Positions 10,329-22,881 of a DNA stretch of 64,000 nt are shown here, one piece after another. Source of the DNA: Ananas comosus (lineage: Eukaryota; Streptophyta; Magnoliopsida; Poales; Bromeliaceae); contig NC_033629.1 of NCBI RefSeq assembly GCF_001540865.1, forward strand, positions 4,576,905-4,640,904, in the 5' to 3' direction. The notes under the pieces were generated by a model, which worked only from the letters and a program-made list of their open reading frames with translations, was not told the origin of the DNA and did not search any database. The position numbers and the translations under genes were made by a program. Position 1 is the first letter of the stretch. Every line of letters starts with the position of its first letter.

Positions 10329-13300
10329 TATAGCATACTGAACTTTAGCAAATTGTAAGGTTCCAGTGTATGAATAGTGCTTTGAGCTATTTTGGAAGTT
10401 TTGAGGGTTGTCTATGATACATTAACCTGTTTTCGGAGCTAATTAGGCGCGAGAACGGGTTCTTGACATCAAAATCTACAACTACAGATTTTAGTATTGA
10501 GTATCGGTACTGGCTTAAGGTACTGGGACTCAGTAGAGTGCCGAAATGGGCAGCTCTCGGGTTTTGCGGAATCAAGTAGTGAGTGCCGATATTAAGCAGA
10601 GTACCGGTACTACATCAGGCGGGTACCGGAACGCAGTTGAAAGCCAGAATTTTCAACGTTCAGGTTTTGCGGAACTAAACCCTTGGTACCAGAATTGCCG
10701 AGTACCGGTACTCTAATTCGTGTACTGGTACTCAATGCCGACGGATCAAATTTCATGCAGCATGCAATTTGTGGGTTTTTGAGGGACCTAGGGGGGATTG
10801 TTACAGCATGTTGTATAACTCCTCATTCTGTCACTTGTCTCCTCTTGTGCTGAAGCTAGAGAGAAGGGAAGGTAAGTGTTCCTTCTCTCTCTCTTGAATT
10901 TCTCTGCCCAAACCTCTAAATCTTGGGTTTTGATCTCTTTTTTCTTCTTCTTCTTCTTCTTCATAAAAGCTTGCAACTTGAACATTGATAGAAGCTTGGG
11001 AGTGAAGAAAGGAGCTTGTTTGAGGATTCAACTCCAACCCTAGCATTTTATAGCTTGGTTTGGAGCTTTTGTTGAGATTAGTAGTCTTCTTACATTCTCT
11101 AATTGTGAGTTTTGTAAGAATTTTGGAAGAAATTCTAGTTTTAAGGAAATTATGGTTTATTTTGGAATTTCTTGATTTTAAGCTTTTAGGGTTGAATTGA
11201 TGAGTGTAGAACACTCTTTTAGGTTGGATTTGAAGCTTCTTAGCTTTGGTTTGGATCTGGAACAAGTTCTACTTGATCAAAAGTATTTTTCACCTATTTA
11301 CTATTGGATTTTTGTTGAATTTCGTGGTAAGCTTTTTAGGAACTTGTAACCCATTGAGAATTTTTCTTAGGATGCTAGAAATCTAGTGGGCAACCATGTT
11401 TGAAGAAACGAATGAGTTTTGAAGGATATCCAGTGGGTTTGATCTCACCGAAATAGATAAACTTTTCCTATGTCTTCTATATTGTTATTGTTATAGAATT
11501 TATTTGATGCATGTTCATGCTAATCTTGATATAATAGAATTTTTGAATACATGAGGCATTGTAGTACCCTTAGCTTTTGAGTTGGTGAGGAAAAAAAAAA
11601 AAATCTTTTGAGTGGGTGGATAAGTATCTCACCAACTCCCTCCTGATACTTATCAACTCAACCCATTGAAACTAATTAGCCTTCTCTCTCTATCCCTCCT
11701 TAATTTAGCTCGTGGGCAAGGTGGAGAGCTCGAGCTCGGGTGGAGTTGCCGTGGAGCTCGGATCGACGCCGACGTCGCGCCACGGTGCCGTTCGAGCGGG
11801 TCTTCGTCATCGTAGCGCTGCGAGGAAGCTAGGCGAGGGTGCGTTTTCGTCGTTCTCGACGCCGCGTCGATGTCCGATTAGCCTTTGAGGTGAGTGTTCC
11901 GTTGCATTGCTTCAAGTATTGTCATTTCGAGCTTGGTGCTGATTTGCAGAATTTCCAGCGTCGACCGTCGGCGTTTCGACTCCCTCTCGACGTAGGAGCA
12001 GCGAATTTCGACGAGACTTGGTTCGTTGGATTCGGGACTTCGAGAAGAATCCACGAAGCCCTTACTTGCTGGTTTTTGTGGAGGTTTTCTTGGTCGGAAT
12101 TATTCTCTTCTCTGCTGCTGTTTTTGAGGCAGAATCGGTGCTCATTTTCGGATTTTACGTGTAGAGTTTGGCGGGAGCGTGATTTCTAGCCTTTGGAGGT
12201 TTGCGGATTGATCCAGCAGGGTGTTCCTTTGCTTCGGGACGTCCTCGCTGCTGGGGATTAGCATTTTAGGTGGGTTACATCGGCTTTACTCCTGAGTTCT
12301 TATTGGTCGACATGTATAGATCTTGATTTCGGTATTTAATTTTAGCTCAAATTCATGGATTATATGTAGATTGTGAAATCTGAATCTTGGAGCATGTTTT
12401 TTTAAACTAAGTAGATTATACATGTTGGACTTGGAAATTGAATTAGGAGAAAACCTGCGATTTGGACCTGTCACCTGTATAAACTGCCTGATTTAGCTCT
12501 AGGAGCCGTTAGAAAATTGTACTGTCGCAGTATTGTCGAGACGAGTACTCCAGGTAGTTTAGAATATATTTACACTCGTGCTGGTTCGCCGAGTGGATTT
12601 TTACCGGGTCGTTCAGGTTATTTCGGATTGTTGGGTGCCGTCAGAGTTGACGGTAGACCCGTATCGTCTTTTTGGCGTCAGATTGTGCCGAGGACACATT
12701 ACCTGTTGGTTGTTAGACCAGTTTAGAGTCGGTTTCTTGACTTTGGCTTTCCAGAGCCTGTTTGAGCTCGACAGAGATACGCTGCATACTCGGTTGGGTA
12801 GCGCCCACGAGTGCCACTCCGGAGTCAGGCTTGTGCTTTTGCGTTGGTGTCGCTCATGCCAGTTGGACTTGCTCTCCACGGACCAGTTAGAGTGGATAGA
12901 GCCCGATAGTCGCAACGGGGCAGGGACGGGTGTATTCACAGTCCCGGGGACGGGTATGCTTACAGTCCCGATTTGGATTGGGTCAGATTTGACATTTCCT
13001 ACAGTTGGTTAGTGTAGAGCATGATAGTGTAGTGGATGATAGCGGTAGAGTGTACTTCCTGCTTTTCCTTCTATCCTTGCTCCCTTCTGTAGACTTAGTG
13101 GGTGACCGATGTCGTTTTGGGCGGTACCCACTGAGGACTACTTGTTTTTACAATAGTTCTCACGCCCAGTTGTTACTTATGTTTTGCAGAGCCACAGGTG
13201 CCGGCTGCTGCATCTTCTGCCGATCAGGATCGAGGCAAGGGCGTTGCGAGCTAGAGCCCTACCCGACAGTCAGAGCTAGAGGCTTTCCCCTACTGCAGGT

Positions 13301-13545
13301 AGTTTTGTTTTGGAGTTTATGTACATAGTTGTTTAACTCGCCAGTGCGAGTAGCTTTGTATTTTGGATTCTAGCTATGTATATGAAACTCAGATATTTAG
13401 CTTTTTTTTTTTTGAGCAGCTCTATGCTACTGTTTGTAGTATTGTATTTCTACAGGTACTTTGACGCTTCGTATACAGGGAAAATTCCTTTGTATACGGC
13501 GGATTTGTCGGCGTGCCCGGGGAACGAGACATCCGGGGCGTGACA
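10329..13545 (+). mobile_element. Solo LTR (3.2 kb), TACCGGTA class
   Basis: The left end TATAGCATACTGAAC is a decayed form of the TGTAAYATACTG start seen in related LTRs; the right end is GGGGCGTGACA (13535-13545). No primer site follows, so it is a solo LTR or a remnant. Order of parts: ACCGGT palindromes (10603, 10704 and variants), a TATA-like box (TGTATAACT, 10812-10820), a T/C-rich leader, a perfect donor-like AAG|GTAAGT at 10869-10877, a long middle part, then a pyrimidine tract with GCAG at 13186-13189 followed by the shared ATCGAGGCAAGGGCG module. The flanks (TCCTA and GGCAT) do not match, so the ends are decayed or rearranged. The ORFs at 11839-13328 are not supported as genes. Confidence 0.75.
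10872..13189 (+). other. Possible leader intron inside the LTR
   Basis: The donor AAG|GTAAGT (10869-10877) matches the plant 5' splice consensus. The acceptor is TTATGTTTTGCAG|AGCC, ending at 13189. Homologous LTRs of other families have the same pair of signals in the same order. This is inferred from sequence only. Confidence 0.35.
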
Positions 13546-13768
13546 GGCATACATGTTATATGTGAAATTTTTGCGTACTTTCTATAGTAGAGAGGTATGG
13601 TGATAACTTGCATATTATGCCAAGGTAATTGTACGATGACATTAAGTTTCTCTTATGCAATTATAGATATGCATGTAGAGATGTTTGGTAGTATCACTTG
13701 GAACACTACATGAATAGTAGAACTAGTGAGCTTGAACTTGGAAAACAATAAAATTTTACTTTCGACTG

Positions 13769-16312
13769 TGTCATGGCCCGGCCCAGCGGAAGCCCGTCCG
13801 GCGCGTGTACAGACCCGCCGTGTATACCAAACAACCACAATGCACATAAGGCATCTACTGAACAAGAATAAACAAGAGTAACATCTTAACAAGGCTATCA
13901 AAGCGAGTAATATAAAACCACTAATGATCTATCACAAGAGATCCACAAGATATACATAAAGTATACAATTAAATCCAAAAGTCTAACAAGAACTCTAAAT
14001 CAAATACATAATACATCTTTCCACAAATATAAAAAGAAAGATGACATCGGGTCCATCTAATAACTCCGTAGGGGCTCTAGTTAGTTGCTAACCCCTTGCC
14101 ACGATCCCTAGTCTCTCCTGCCGCGGAAGGCTCTGAAACAAAAACCAATAACAAATGGGGGTGAGAACTATTAAATAATAGTTCCCAGTGGATAAGCCGC
14201 CGAGAGTGGCGAAATACACCATTAGGTAAACTGAGGCATACTATAAAGGGGTAAGTAAACAACATATATAAATGACAAGTAAAATAAACATATTCATTTC
14301 TTAGTCATACCTCTACTAAAGGATTAACTATCAAGTATATGATGTTCTAATCTCATGTAATCAACTATATGCCAATGTTAAATTACATGCATGTTCATTA
14401 TTTTCATAATGCTACAACGAGTGAATATACTTTACATTGCTACTCTATCCATGCATCTATACTAATCAACATAGATGTAAATATACTACCACCAGAGTGT
14501 CAATGCTAAAAATGACTAACATAAGGTCCACAATATACAGTATCATGCATATCCACTAGTCCAACTAATATGCACTATTTAGTAGTAGTTTCCACATTAT
14601 GCTTTAGATATCATAGTTTAATTCTCGTCATGGATCTATACGTGTGTAGTCCGGCTTGCGTCGTGCTTAGGTGGCCCCGTGGTAGTCCATATTCCCCCGC
14701 AAGAAATGAGCCTTTCCCACGGCATACCATTTCGGTGCCCAATCCCGCACGGGCGAGCTTGTGTTGCGTAGGCTATCTCCGGAGTGCCGGCTTGTGGGGA
14801 GCGACCTTCACAAGTATGTGCGAATGAGCACAATGGCAAGTAAGAATGATCAATAGTATCTAGCTCTCGGTCATCATGTCTAAAATATGGAATAAGTACC
14901 AACGACCCCAAAGGTCCAATATAGTATCACATTGTCAAGGTTTGTCATTACTAATTCAAACGTCACTATATGACGTTCATGTTTACTCTGTCAAGTATAA
15001 GTCACTAGTTCATAAGCACATAACACTTGTCATTATCCTATCTAGAATAGTTCACTATTGTTTAAGTCTCAATTGAGAGTTCACGCTTATACTATTCCAC
15101 TATAGCTAAGGGAATCACTTTCTTATGCCATATGCATAGGTATTACAAGATATTTACAATGTCCATGATGTATGTCATGCATATACTTTTCTACCAAGTC
15201 CTCACTATATGGAATGAAAATATTATCATGCAAGTGAGTTCCATCAATAAATTCTACATGCAATTTATTCTTCTTATCATTCGCCCAAAGGCGTTAAATT
15301 CTCATTTCATATGTCCAACACAAGGAATACGACCATCGATCCCTAGATCGAATGTAATATCACAATTTCATACACTAGTTGTTCAACTAGATTAGATATA
15401 CCAAGCTTAGTTTCATGATGACCCTCTCATGCACTATGTCACAATGTCATATTTATCTTGTCTACAACGAGTATACATCAATATGCAACTAATTGCTAAG
15501 TCTCATTTATTTCACAACTCAAGTAAGGTTCACAAGATCAATCTCTTATTTATCTCTAACATGCTCTCTATTATTACATAATAGGCAATACAACCACATG
15601 TCATATAGAATGCAAGTCCGCATTATATACCTCTACTACATAGAGTATAAATGTCCTACACATAACATGTATGAAGCATGTTTCCATAAATTCTAGCATG
15701 TCATATTGAGCATAAATATGCATTTAATTAAGTTTTAAAACCATAGGGAAGACATAGGGAGAGTTCACTAACCCTTTCGTTCCTTCGAACGAAGTTGTCC
15801 ACCAAGCTCCTAGCACCCTAAAAAAATTTCTAATAGGGTTAAGGGTTTCGAACGAACACCCCACAAACACAACAAAATTCAACCCATAAAAGGTAGAAAA
15901 ATTACCTTTGACCAAGCTACATTTGTCCAAAGCTCAAATCAACCCAATGGATCTTCAAATCTAACCTAAAGGAGAGTTTTACACTTATCAATTAGGTTCC
16001 AAAAGCCTCAAATCAAGAAACCCAAAATAAACCCTAGTTTTTTCAAAACTAGGTTTTCATCTCCAAATCTTACAAAAATTATAAAAAGATGTTGCAAGAA
16101 GAGTACTAACTTTCAAGAAAACTCCAAATTAAACTATCTTGAGCTAGGGTTGAAGATTGATCCATCAAGAAGCTCCTCTCTTCACATCCAAGCTTCCTCC
16201 AAGGTCCACAAACTTGCCACCATGAAGAGGAAGAGAAAGAAGAAGAAGAGATCAAACCTCAAATTAAAAAAAGTTTGGGAGGAAAATCTAGAGAGAGAAA
16301 GAGGAAAAAACC
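13769..16312 (-). mobile_element. Truncated LTR, minus strand
   Basis: It starts TGTCATGGCCC, equivalent to the TGTCACGCCC left end of the other minus-strand LTRs. It carries the shared modules in reverse: CTTGCCACGATCCCTAG near 14094, GTGAGAACTATTA near 14161, and CCGGAGTGCCGGCTTGTGG near 14778. The GA-rich leader is at about 16205-16310. Homology stops at about 16312, before any TATA box or palindrome cluster, where LINE ORF1 sequence begins. The short gap 13546-13768 looks like a fragment of LTR middle sequence. No target duplication was found. Confidence 0.65.
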
Positions 16313-17674
16313 CTACCTTAGCTCCTCTTCGAGCTTCTTATCCAAGGAGTCGGCCATGATGATTGGGATGTTGAAAAGTAGAGGCGAGCTCTCCCTTGCA
16401 TTATAGGTCAATTGAATATGTAGGGTATTGGGCTTCCAGGGAACTATCGCCCTCGAATCGGAATTCAAGCTGAGAGGATTGCCCAAGATAGTCAGGTCAG
16501 GGGAAGGCCTAGCATTTCGACTAGAACCTTGTGCAGAGCCATCACGTAGGGATTCAAACTCATTTTCCATGAGTTGTATGTTCAGATTAGGTGGTCCCGC
16601 GCCTTCGGCCTGACGATTGACCATCAAGTGAGTGGATATTTCCATACTCGACTCCACATAATGAGGACTTTCAAAAAAAACTATCCATTACATCAATCTT
16701 ATGTGGACGGTCCGGATCAATAATGAGTGAATCTTCATGCATATATGGAAAATGATTTGAAAATTCCTTGTGCGGACCTTTTGAAATTTCATCCACAAAA
16801 GTTGCAGGGTGGTTATGAATCCCAAGAATTACTGATTTGCCCTTCGCCTGGCTCTCCGATGATCAGCGAGGGTTTTGAAGATCCAACGATCGGCGGGGGC
16901 ATTGAAGCACTGCCTAGCCTGAGTACAATACTGATGTAGATAAGGATTTAGGAAACTTCGATTTTAGAAGGTCTTCAAGTTGTGCTCTATTAGCCGGAGA
17001 GATAGTTGAGGGGATGCAATCAGTAATGAGATTCTGTGCTTGCAGTGGTCAATATCGTGTCTTATGAGACCGCAAAAGGCGCGAAATCTTGATAAACATT
17101 CGTATGCTAAGCGAGTGTTCAGGACCTCCCTACCTGCAAGGAGAATCATCATATTTTTCTGCAGAGGGAGGCATAAGTCCAAAAGCACTATGGCACGAAG
17201 GTACGACAAGCGAAGCGCATGGGAAGTGCCGGTCGGAATGACCTCTCCTAACTCGACAACCAATTTCAAGGCAATAACCGAGGACAAGAGGTTAGGTGGG
17301 AGCTTGTGGAACTAAACCTAGAATGGTGCATAGTGGAGGTTGTAGTTTTCCACTGGCGTGTGCGGTCGAAAGCGTTCTTGAACAATTTAGGTTCTATTGT
17401 AGCACCAAGGCGAGGCATTCCAAACCGCAAGGAGGTCCTTCTCTGATTTGAAGCTTAATAAGAAGATCCTATTTTTAGCCTCTATGAAAGTCCATGCGTG
17501 CCTCAGTATTCCTATGATCCTTTTGGTGGAGAGTACAAGCTCCGCCAAAATCTTCGCCAGGAAGCAGTGCTTGAAGAAATCATCGGATGTTATATCTTCT
17601 GGTTCGACGCGAACCACGGAGGATGTTGGAGTGGTGAGTAACCCGCTGAACTCCTTGATCAAGTCGTGAATCAT
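16313..17674 (-). pseudogene. Second LINE ORF1 fragment (DUF4283 plus zinc knuckle)
   Basis: A single minus-strand frame with several stops (for example at 17387) carries the same domain order as ORF1 at 6912-8375. The first part is FFKHCFLAKILAELV and LLAVWNASPWCYN, then FRAFCGLIRHDIDHC as a zinc knuckle, then a C-terminal tail ending DKKLEEELR. It is a different, diverged LINE lineage. No endonuclease or RT follows: the sequence passes directly into an LTR leader at 16312. LINEs normally lose the 5' end, so keeping ORF1 and losing ORF2 implies a later deletion or recombination. Confidence 0.75.
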
Positions 17675-17934
17675 CTCCTGTGACCTTGATGTAGGAATAG
17701 AAAGTGGGAAAAGATGTGGAGGTGCTGGAGAGAGAAAATGAAGAAGGTAGGGTGGAGGAAGAGAGAGGGTAGGAGGATAGGTTCCAACAGGAGAATAGGT
17801 ATATGTACCCTTCTAAAGTTTTAAATTTTATAATATGTGACTTAATTAACTAATTAAATTATGACTATTAACATAAATGGGAAGCTCGTCGTATAGCGAC
17901 TTGTGATTTATTTGGAAATCATGCTTCCAAAATT

Positions 17935-17979
<45 letters not shown>

Positions 17980-18158
17980 GAACTTTTATGTTTTTAAAAG
18001 TATGTAGTCATTAGTGTTTGTAGTTTTTCAGCCCTTGGATTAAGGAATGCGCGATTAGGATGATCGTGGTCCTCTAGGGTTGAGTGGGTAGTTGATTAAA
18101 TAGTATGATCTAATGGATGGAAATGGTTAAAGAAATAGATCTAACGGCTGAAAACTTA
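17675..18158. other. Unassigned AT-rich stretch with a microsatellite and MITE-like ends
   Basis: It contains the (TA)n run at 17938-17975. A possible small inverted-repeat element lies at about 18025-18155: AGTTTTTCAGCCCTTGGAT on the left pairs imperfectly with GATCTAACGGCTGAAAACTT on the right. No gene is visible. Confidence 0.4.
17938..17975. repeat. (TA)n microsatellite
   Basis: About 19 uninterrupted TA units. Confidence 0.95.
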
Positions 18159-18450
18159 CAAGTACCAAGTGCTTACACCCTATTTGAATTGGGTACAAGA
18201 TGGGGTATAAGGCCCTTATACCTCATCTTGTACCCAAACACAATGTGGGGCTAGGTGGGAACTGTAGTCCCCATCCATAGTGGGTTAACAGTTCCCACCC
18301 AGGGTTGGAACATCATAACTTACAAGTACCAAGTGCTTACACCCTGTTTGGATTGGGTACAAGATGGGGTATAAGGCCCTTATACTCCATCTTGTACCTA
18401 AACACGATGTGGGGTTAGGTAGGAACTATAGTTCCCACCCAGGGTTGGAA
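18159..18450. repeat. Tandem pair of hairpin-bearing repeats (MITE-like)
   Basis: Two direct copies (about 18159-18305 and 18310-18450) start CTTACAAGTACCAAGTGC. Each holds a near-perfect inverted repeat with arms of about 22 bases around TATAAGG|CCCTTATA, at 18191-18235 (one mismatch) and 18355-18399. CACCCTGTTTGGATTGGG resembles the ends of some plant MITEs, but no target duplication was established. Confidence 0.55.
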
Positions 18451-18803
18451 CAATGCTGTTCCAACCCTTATCCCCACTCTTGTATCGAGGGCATGTCCGG
18501 AAAGCCCCCCGCGGCCCCTCGTCTCTTTTCTCTCTTCGTCTTCTCTCCATCTGAGGAAACTAGCAATTTCTCCAGTGGTCCTCTTTCTCTCTTCACCTTT
18601 TTTGTTCCTCCTCGCTTCTTCCTCCTTGTGGCTTGCACGATCTGAGGAGGTTTGTTTGTCGTGCCAAACCATAGATCTAAGGGTCTCACGTCGTCGCCGC
18701 CTCGTGCCGAACCGTAGATCTAAGGTAAAATCACTGCCTCTTCGTCTTTTTCTCTGCTTCTCCTCCCAGAATTTCTCCTCGTAACTTCGGTTGCCGCCGC
18801 TTT
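18451..18803. other. Unassigned T/C-rich leader-like sequence
   Basis: CT-rich, with a short repeated phrase (CGTGCCAAACCATAGATC at about 18659 and CGTGCCGAACCGTAGATC at about 18704). It could be the leader of another element or a captured exon. No gene is supported. Confidence 0.35.
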
Positions 18804-21475
18804 TGTCACGCCCGGGTACCAGCGGAAGCATATCCGGTACGTGAACAGACCCGCCATACACCTGCAGTATATAAGGCGTCTACAAACAAGCAAGTCGATA
18901 GGAAGAAGATCATAGAAAATTCTATCCTGATATCAGAGCAAAGTACAAGTCACAAAGACTATCAACAAGAGGGCAAAGAGAACATAAACCAAAATCTCAA
19001 CTAAAAGAGAAAGTAACACAACTGTAGTGACTGTCCAAAAAGTACATATACATCACGGGGTATACAAAAATAGGTACAATGGTAGTCTCTCTATACAAAG
19101 GGACATCACCCTCGGCCGTAGCCCGAGTAGCAAGGTGATCGACTAGCACGCTCCTAGTAGTCCCTAGCTAGGCGCGACTCCCTTGCCACGATCCCTAGCC
19201 TCTCCTGTAGATGGCTCTGTAAAAACAACCACCAAAAGGGCGTGAGAACTATTAACAATAGTTCCCAGTGGGTAAGCCGCCAGCCTCGGCGAATTACACC
19301 ACTAGGCTCAAGATGTACTAAATGAAAGCAAAAACAATAATTGCATGATTTATAAGCATGATGCTAATAAGTAATAAACATGTAATCAACATGTAATAGC
19401 TTTCTACAGTAATGAACCATTTGCATAAAAGAGATATAACAACTTCTGTAATCATGAACATAGACATGAGTATAAGCACGAACATAAAAGTGACTACTGT
19501 ACACTTTAAGTAATAAACATTCATTACTGTCTTTTTTTTTCATTTAGTACTTTCCTTTCATTCACAGGGACCTACCCAAGGTAGTCCAGCTTGCGCCGCG
19601 CCTAATGGCCCCGTGGTAGTATACACTCCCCACGGCAATCCACTTCGGCACCCAATCCCGCACGGGCGAGCAACTGTCGCGAAGGCCAACTCCGGAGTGC
19701 CGGCTTGTAGGGAGCGACCCTCACAAGCGTGTGCGAATGAGCACGATGGCAAGCAAGCATATTTCACTGTCCACATGTCTCAATTCTCATGTTTTCATTT
19801 GCAGCGTTCTCGCTCTCGATCCTTTGATCGACATTTCAGTATAACAAATATTAACAACAACTAGAATCCACTAGTTTAGTAAGCATGCAGGAGTAATGCT
19901 AATTTACATATGGCATTAGAATCTTTCACTATCATGGCACTATCAACATAGGCACAAGCATGTCATAGTTCTCTACTTCAGAGTCAAGAGAATGTCATTG
20001 TTCTCTACTTGTAATCAAGCGAGTAAAAAGAGAATGTCACTGTTCTCTACGTTTCATGAGCATAATAACGTGTCTCATTGTTATTCAACTAAACCAAATA
20101 GGAATATGAATACATTTAGGCGTGAGGATTCTCTACTTCATAGAGATTCTATGTCAATATAGTAAATGTTATGATGACGAATTCTCAAGCCCTTTAGCTA
20201 TCACATAAGCACACAACTAACACATTTCTATAATACATATAGAACATAGAGGAGCTTCACTTGCTCTGGTCAGGTCCGACCCACCTAGTTCAAGGCTCCA
20301 AATAGTCCAAAGGAGTCCCAAGGATCAGCTCTACAAGGCTCCAATCCTGCCGAACATAAGCATCAACACCGCGTCAAAATGACGACCGAAACGTCCGATT
20401 TCGGCCTAATTTCCACTTAGTACAAGGTAACCCCTTAAATCCCTGTTTTGGGACTAGTGTAATACCTCAAGAGACGTCTCCAAGAGCTCTCACAAGTCAA
20501 CGAACGGTGATCCAAGGCTCGATCGCACTCTCGCTGCGAGCAAAATCGAAACGGCGTCAAACTCGTCATATATTAGCAACTATAGTCGGAATCTTGCAAT
20601 TTCAGCTTTCTAACTGAAATTCCTGCTTACCCTTGGTTAGAGCAGCTTCCAAACCAGCTTCCAAGAGTGCAAGTTCAGCTCAAAAAGGCACAAAGACCTG
20701 CTGCGAAGAGATCATACAAAACAACGTCAATTACGCGATTAAACCGCGTATAGTTCCGGATTAGCTTCATAAATGGCTAATTATTCCAATTAAGCTTTAA
20801 AGTAGCTTAACCCTGGTCAAAGGAGGTTAATTCACAGCTAATTAACCCATATATACATGCTGAAATCTCAGGTTAAAACAGTTGGAAGCAAAAACATGAA
20901 ATCAATACTCAAATCGACCAATAAAGCGCCGATAACGGAAACATCAAGTCATTTACCTTCTCAAGCTTCCAACCAGCACCTGCTGATCCAGGGCTGCGAA
21001 AACCTGTCCAAAACACTCCCTCACACGTCCACAAGGGCTCCACAACGCTCGCAACCAGCGAAGAACGCGCGCGGCGACGAAAACGAGCGAAATCGGCGAA
21101 TTCGATGTAGAGAGAGAAAAACCCTAGAGAGAGAAAGAGAGAAATGGTGGAGAACCCTTCTCTGGACTCCAGCAACCTCTACTGAGCCCCAGGAGTCGTG
21201 CTGGAATGAAATAGATAGGATCAAAGTGTGAAATTACCAAAATAGCCCTGCTGCCACGTTTTCCCATTGTGTACCGGTATACCATAATGGCTGTACTGGT
21301 ACACCAAGCAGAAAAGGCTGATTTCGCCCAATCAATGCACTTTCTTGCTTTTAGCCATCCAATCACTCTCAAACTTGTCCAAAAACTTGTCTAAGTCCTT
21401 TAGAACATGTAGGATAGTTCCACAACTCATTCCACACACTCGGACTCCGCAATTTGCTAGAGTCAGTGTATTACA
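18804..21475 (-). mobile_element. Solo LTR (2.67 kb), TACCGGTA class
   Basis: Plus-strand ends are TGTCACGCCC and GTGTATTACA. Reading on the minus strand it has a palindrome region (ACCGGT at 21273, plus a variant), a GA-rich leader near 21110-21145 and the shared splice-like and CTTGCCACGATCC modules (19190-19290). It is related to the LTR at 25573-28195 but clearly diverged from it. No primer site lies on its left and no polypurine tract on its right, so it is a solo copy. The flanks (GCTTT and ACTAT) show no target duplication. Confidence 0.75.
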
Positions 21476-21842
21476 ACTATGCATGTTGACATATAGAGGA
21501 TTATGTTAATTGACATTTGCATGTTGAGCTTAGGTCGATAAACTCTAGGTGAATTAGAAACTCGACATTGAAAAATAAGAATATATGAACTATGATACTC
21601 GATATAGACAATTAGGATGTCAAATAGATCGAGTGGCATATGATTAGTGTGTTGGAAACACTTATGGCATTTGACATAACAATGTGAACTTAGAGACATT
21701 GTGGCATTAGCTAGCGACAATGTGATTACTCAGTACATGAGGTTTGGGATTGGTGTTATCCCGGTTTGATTACCACTAGTTGGTAGGGTATTCTCGGGTT
21801 AGAGGATTGGATCATACTCACATAGTCTGTTTTTAGCTTCGC
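21476..21842 (+). mobile_element. Fragment of LTR middle sequence
   Basis: It contains GGATTGGATCATACTCACAT, resembling the middle part of plus-strand LTRs (compare GATGGGATCATACTCACCTG near 42640). No ends are visible. Confidence 0.4.
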
Positions 21843-22343
21843 TGTAATATACCGTAAATTCGAAAAATAAGAAAATGTCGATCTTTAGTCAAATTGACCG
21901 AAGTACGAGGACGGTACACTTTGGAAAGTTCGAAGGTGTTAAAATGATTAAAAGCGAGTTACGGGAGGTTTTCGAGAGCCATAGAATCAAATTCTGCAAA
22001 ACTGCAGATTTTGAGCTCTCGGGGACCGGTCCCTAGTGGGAGAGACCGGTCCCCGAACGTGTATGATTTGAGACAGCCGAAAAATCGGCTAAGTCCTGAG
22101 AAACTAGCTCTCGGGAACCGGTCCCTGCCTGAGAGACCGGTCCCCTAAGGAGAGACCGGTTGCACTGCGCGTAGTAGCTCTGGCTGCGCTGGGACGACCT
22201 TCGGGAACCGGTCCCTGAAGGAGAGACCGGTCCCCGCCTGCGCGAACTGCCCAGTTCGGGCAGTGTATTAAAGTGAAAGTAGAGGGGTTTAGCTGCAATT
22301 TTGCAACCCAATGAGCTATGTATTGGGGTAAATGAGGGATTTC
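21843..22343 (+). mobile_element. 5' part of an LTR, GACCGGTC class
   Basis: It starts TGTAATATACCG and includes a dense ACCGGT cluster (22025-22231) and a TATA-like TGTATTAAAG (22263-22272). It is cut at 22343 by the start of a minus-strand LTR. Its remainder may lie beyond the assembly gap. Confidence 0.6.
22025..22231. repeat. Cluster of seven ACCGGT palindromes (GACCGGTC class)
   Basis: ACCGGT cores start at 22025, 22045, 22117, 22136, 22155, 22207 and 22226. The usual context is GGGACCGGTCCC or GAGACCGGTCCC, often in pairs about 19-20 bases apart. Confidence 0.9.
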
Positions 22344-22856
22344 TGTCACGCCCCGGGACCGATGCCCATTTGGCCCGACCCGAGCACGTCAAACAGACGC
22401 CGAACGGACAGAGTTTCCCCTATCCGCCCAAGGCTCATCACACGTACATTTTCATCATTAGAGAAAAGCACTAGCGGAAACATACACAAACGGCTTACAC
22501 GAGGGTAAGCAATAGCCATAAGTGAAAGAAAAAGGAAACTAAACATCTACACAGGTAATATGATTCATTTTAGATCACATACATTGCATCCATTTCTTAC
22601 ATTTAGGATTCTTTGCATTCATTACATCATGCCATCATTTCTTTCGTACATCACATTTACCTCAAAATGCACATTACATTCTTTTCTTTCTTTGCTAATC
22701 ATCATATACAAAAGATGAACATAGGGTACTTTACTACAAAATGAAACCCAACTTTGGTGGCCTCTGACTAAGGCGCGATACCTTTACCTCGGTCGCTCGC
22801 CGGCTCGCTCGGTCCCGGCTCTGTGGAAATAGTGGGGTGAGAACTACAACAAAGTT
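22344..22856 (-). mobile_element. Partial LTR running into an assembly gap
   Basis: It begins TGTCACGCCCCGGGACC and carries the shared module near 22770-22856 (GGCGCGATACC, GTGGGGTGAGAACTACAAC). It is of the same kind as the LTR at 28443-31044. It is truncated by the Ns. Confidence 0.7.
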
Positions 22857-22881
22857 NNNNNNNNNNNNNNNNNNNNNNNNN
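22857..22881. other. Assembly gap of 25 Ns
   Basis: The left side is LTR sequence and the right side is the middle of a reverse transcriptase, so the join skips the rest of RT, RNase H, integrase and a 3' LTR. The true distance is unknown. Confidence 0.95.

Noticed and set aside
11839..13328. Several plus-strand ORFs that could suggest a gene
   Set aside because: They lie in the body of the 10329-13545 LTR, overlap in different frames, and homologous LTRs elsewhere do not keep the frames.
13769..21475. One minus-strand element with LTRs at 13769 and 18804
   Set aside because: No primer site left of 18804, no gag or pol between them, and flanks GACTG and ACTAT are not a duplication.
22025..22231. 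CRISPR-like array of short repeats
   Set aside because: Repeat units are 12 bases, irregularly spaced and degenerate, in plant LTRs; no spacers of constant length and no cas genes.
22734..22856. Extension of the gag-pol reading frame through the N gap into 22734
   Set aside because: The frame is continued only by translating Ns; sequence left of the gap is LTR DNA, not polymerase.
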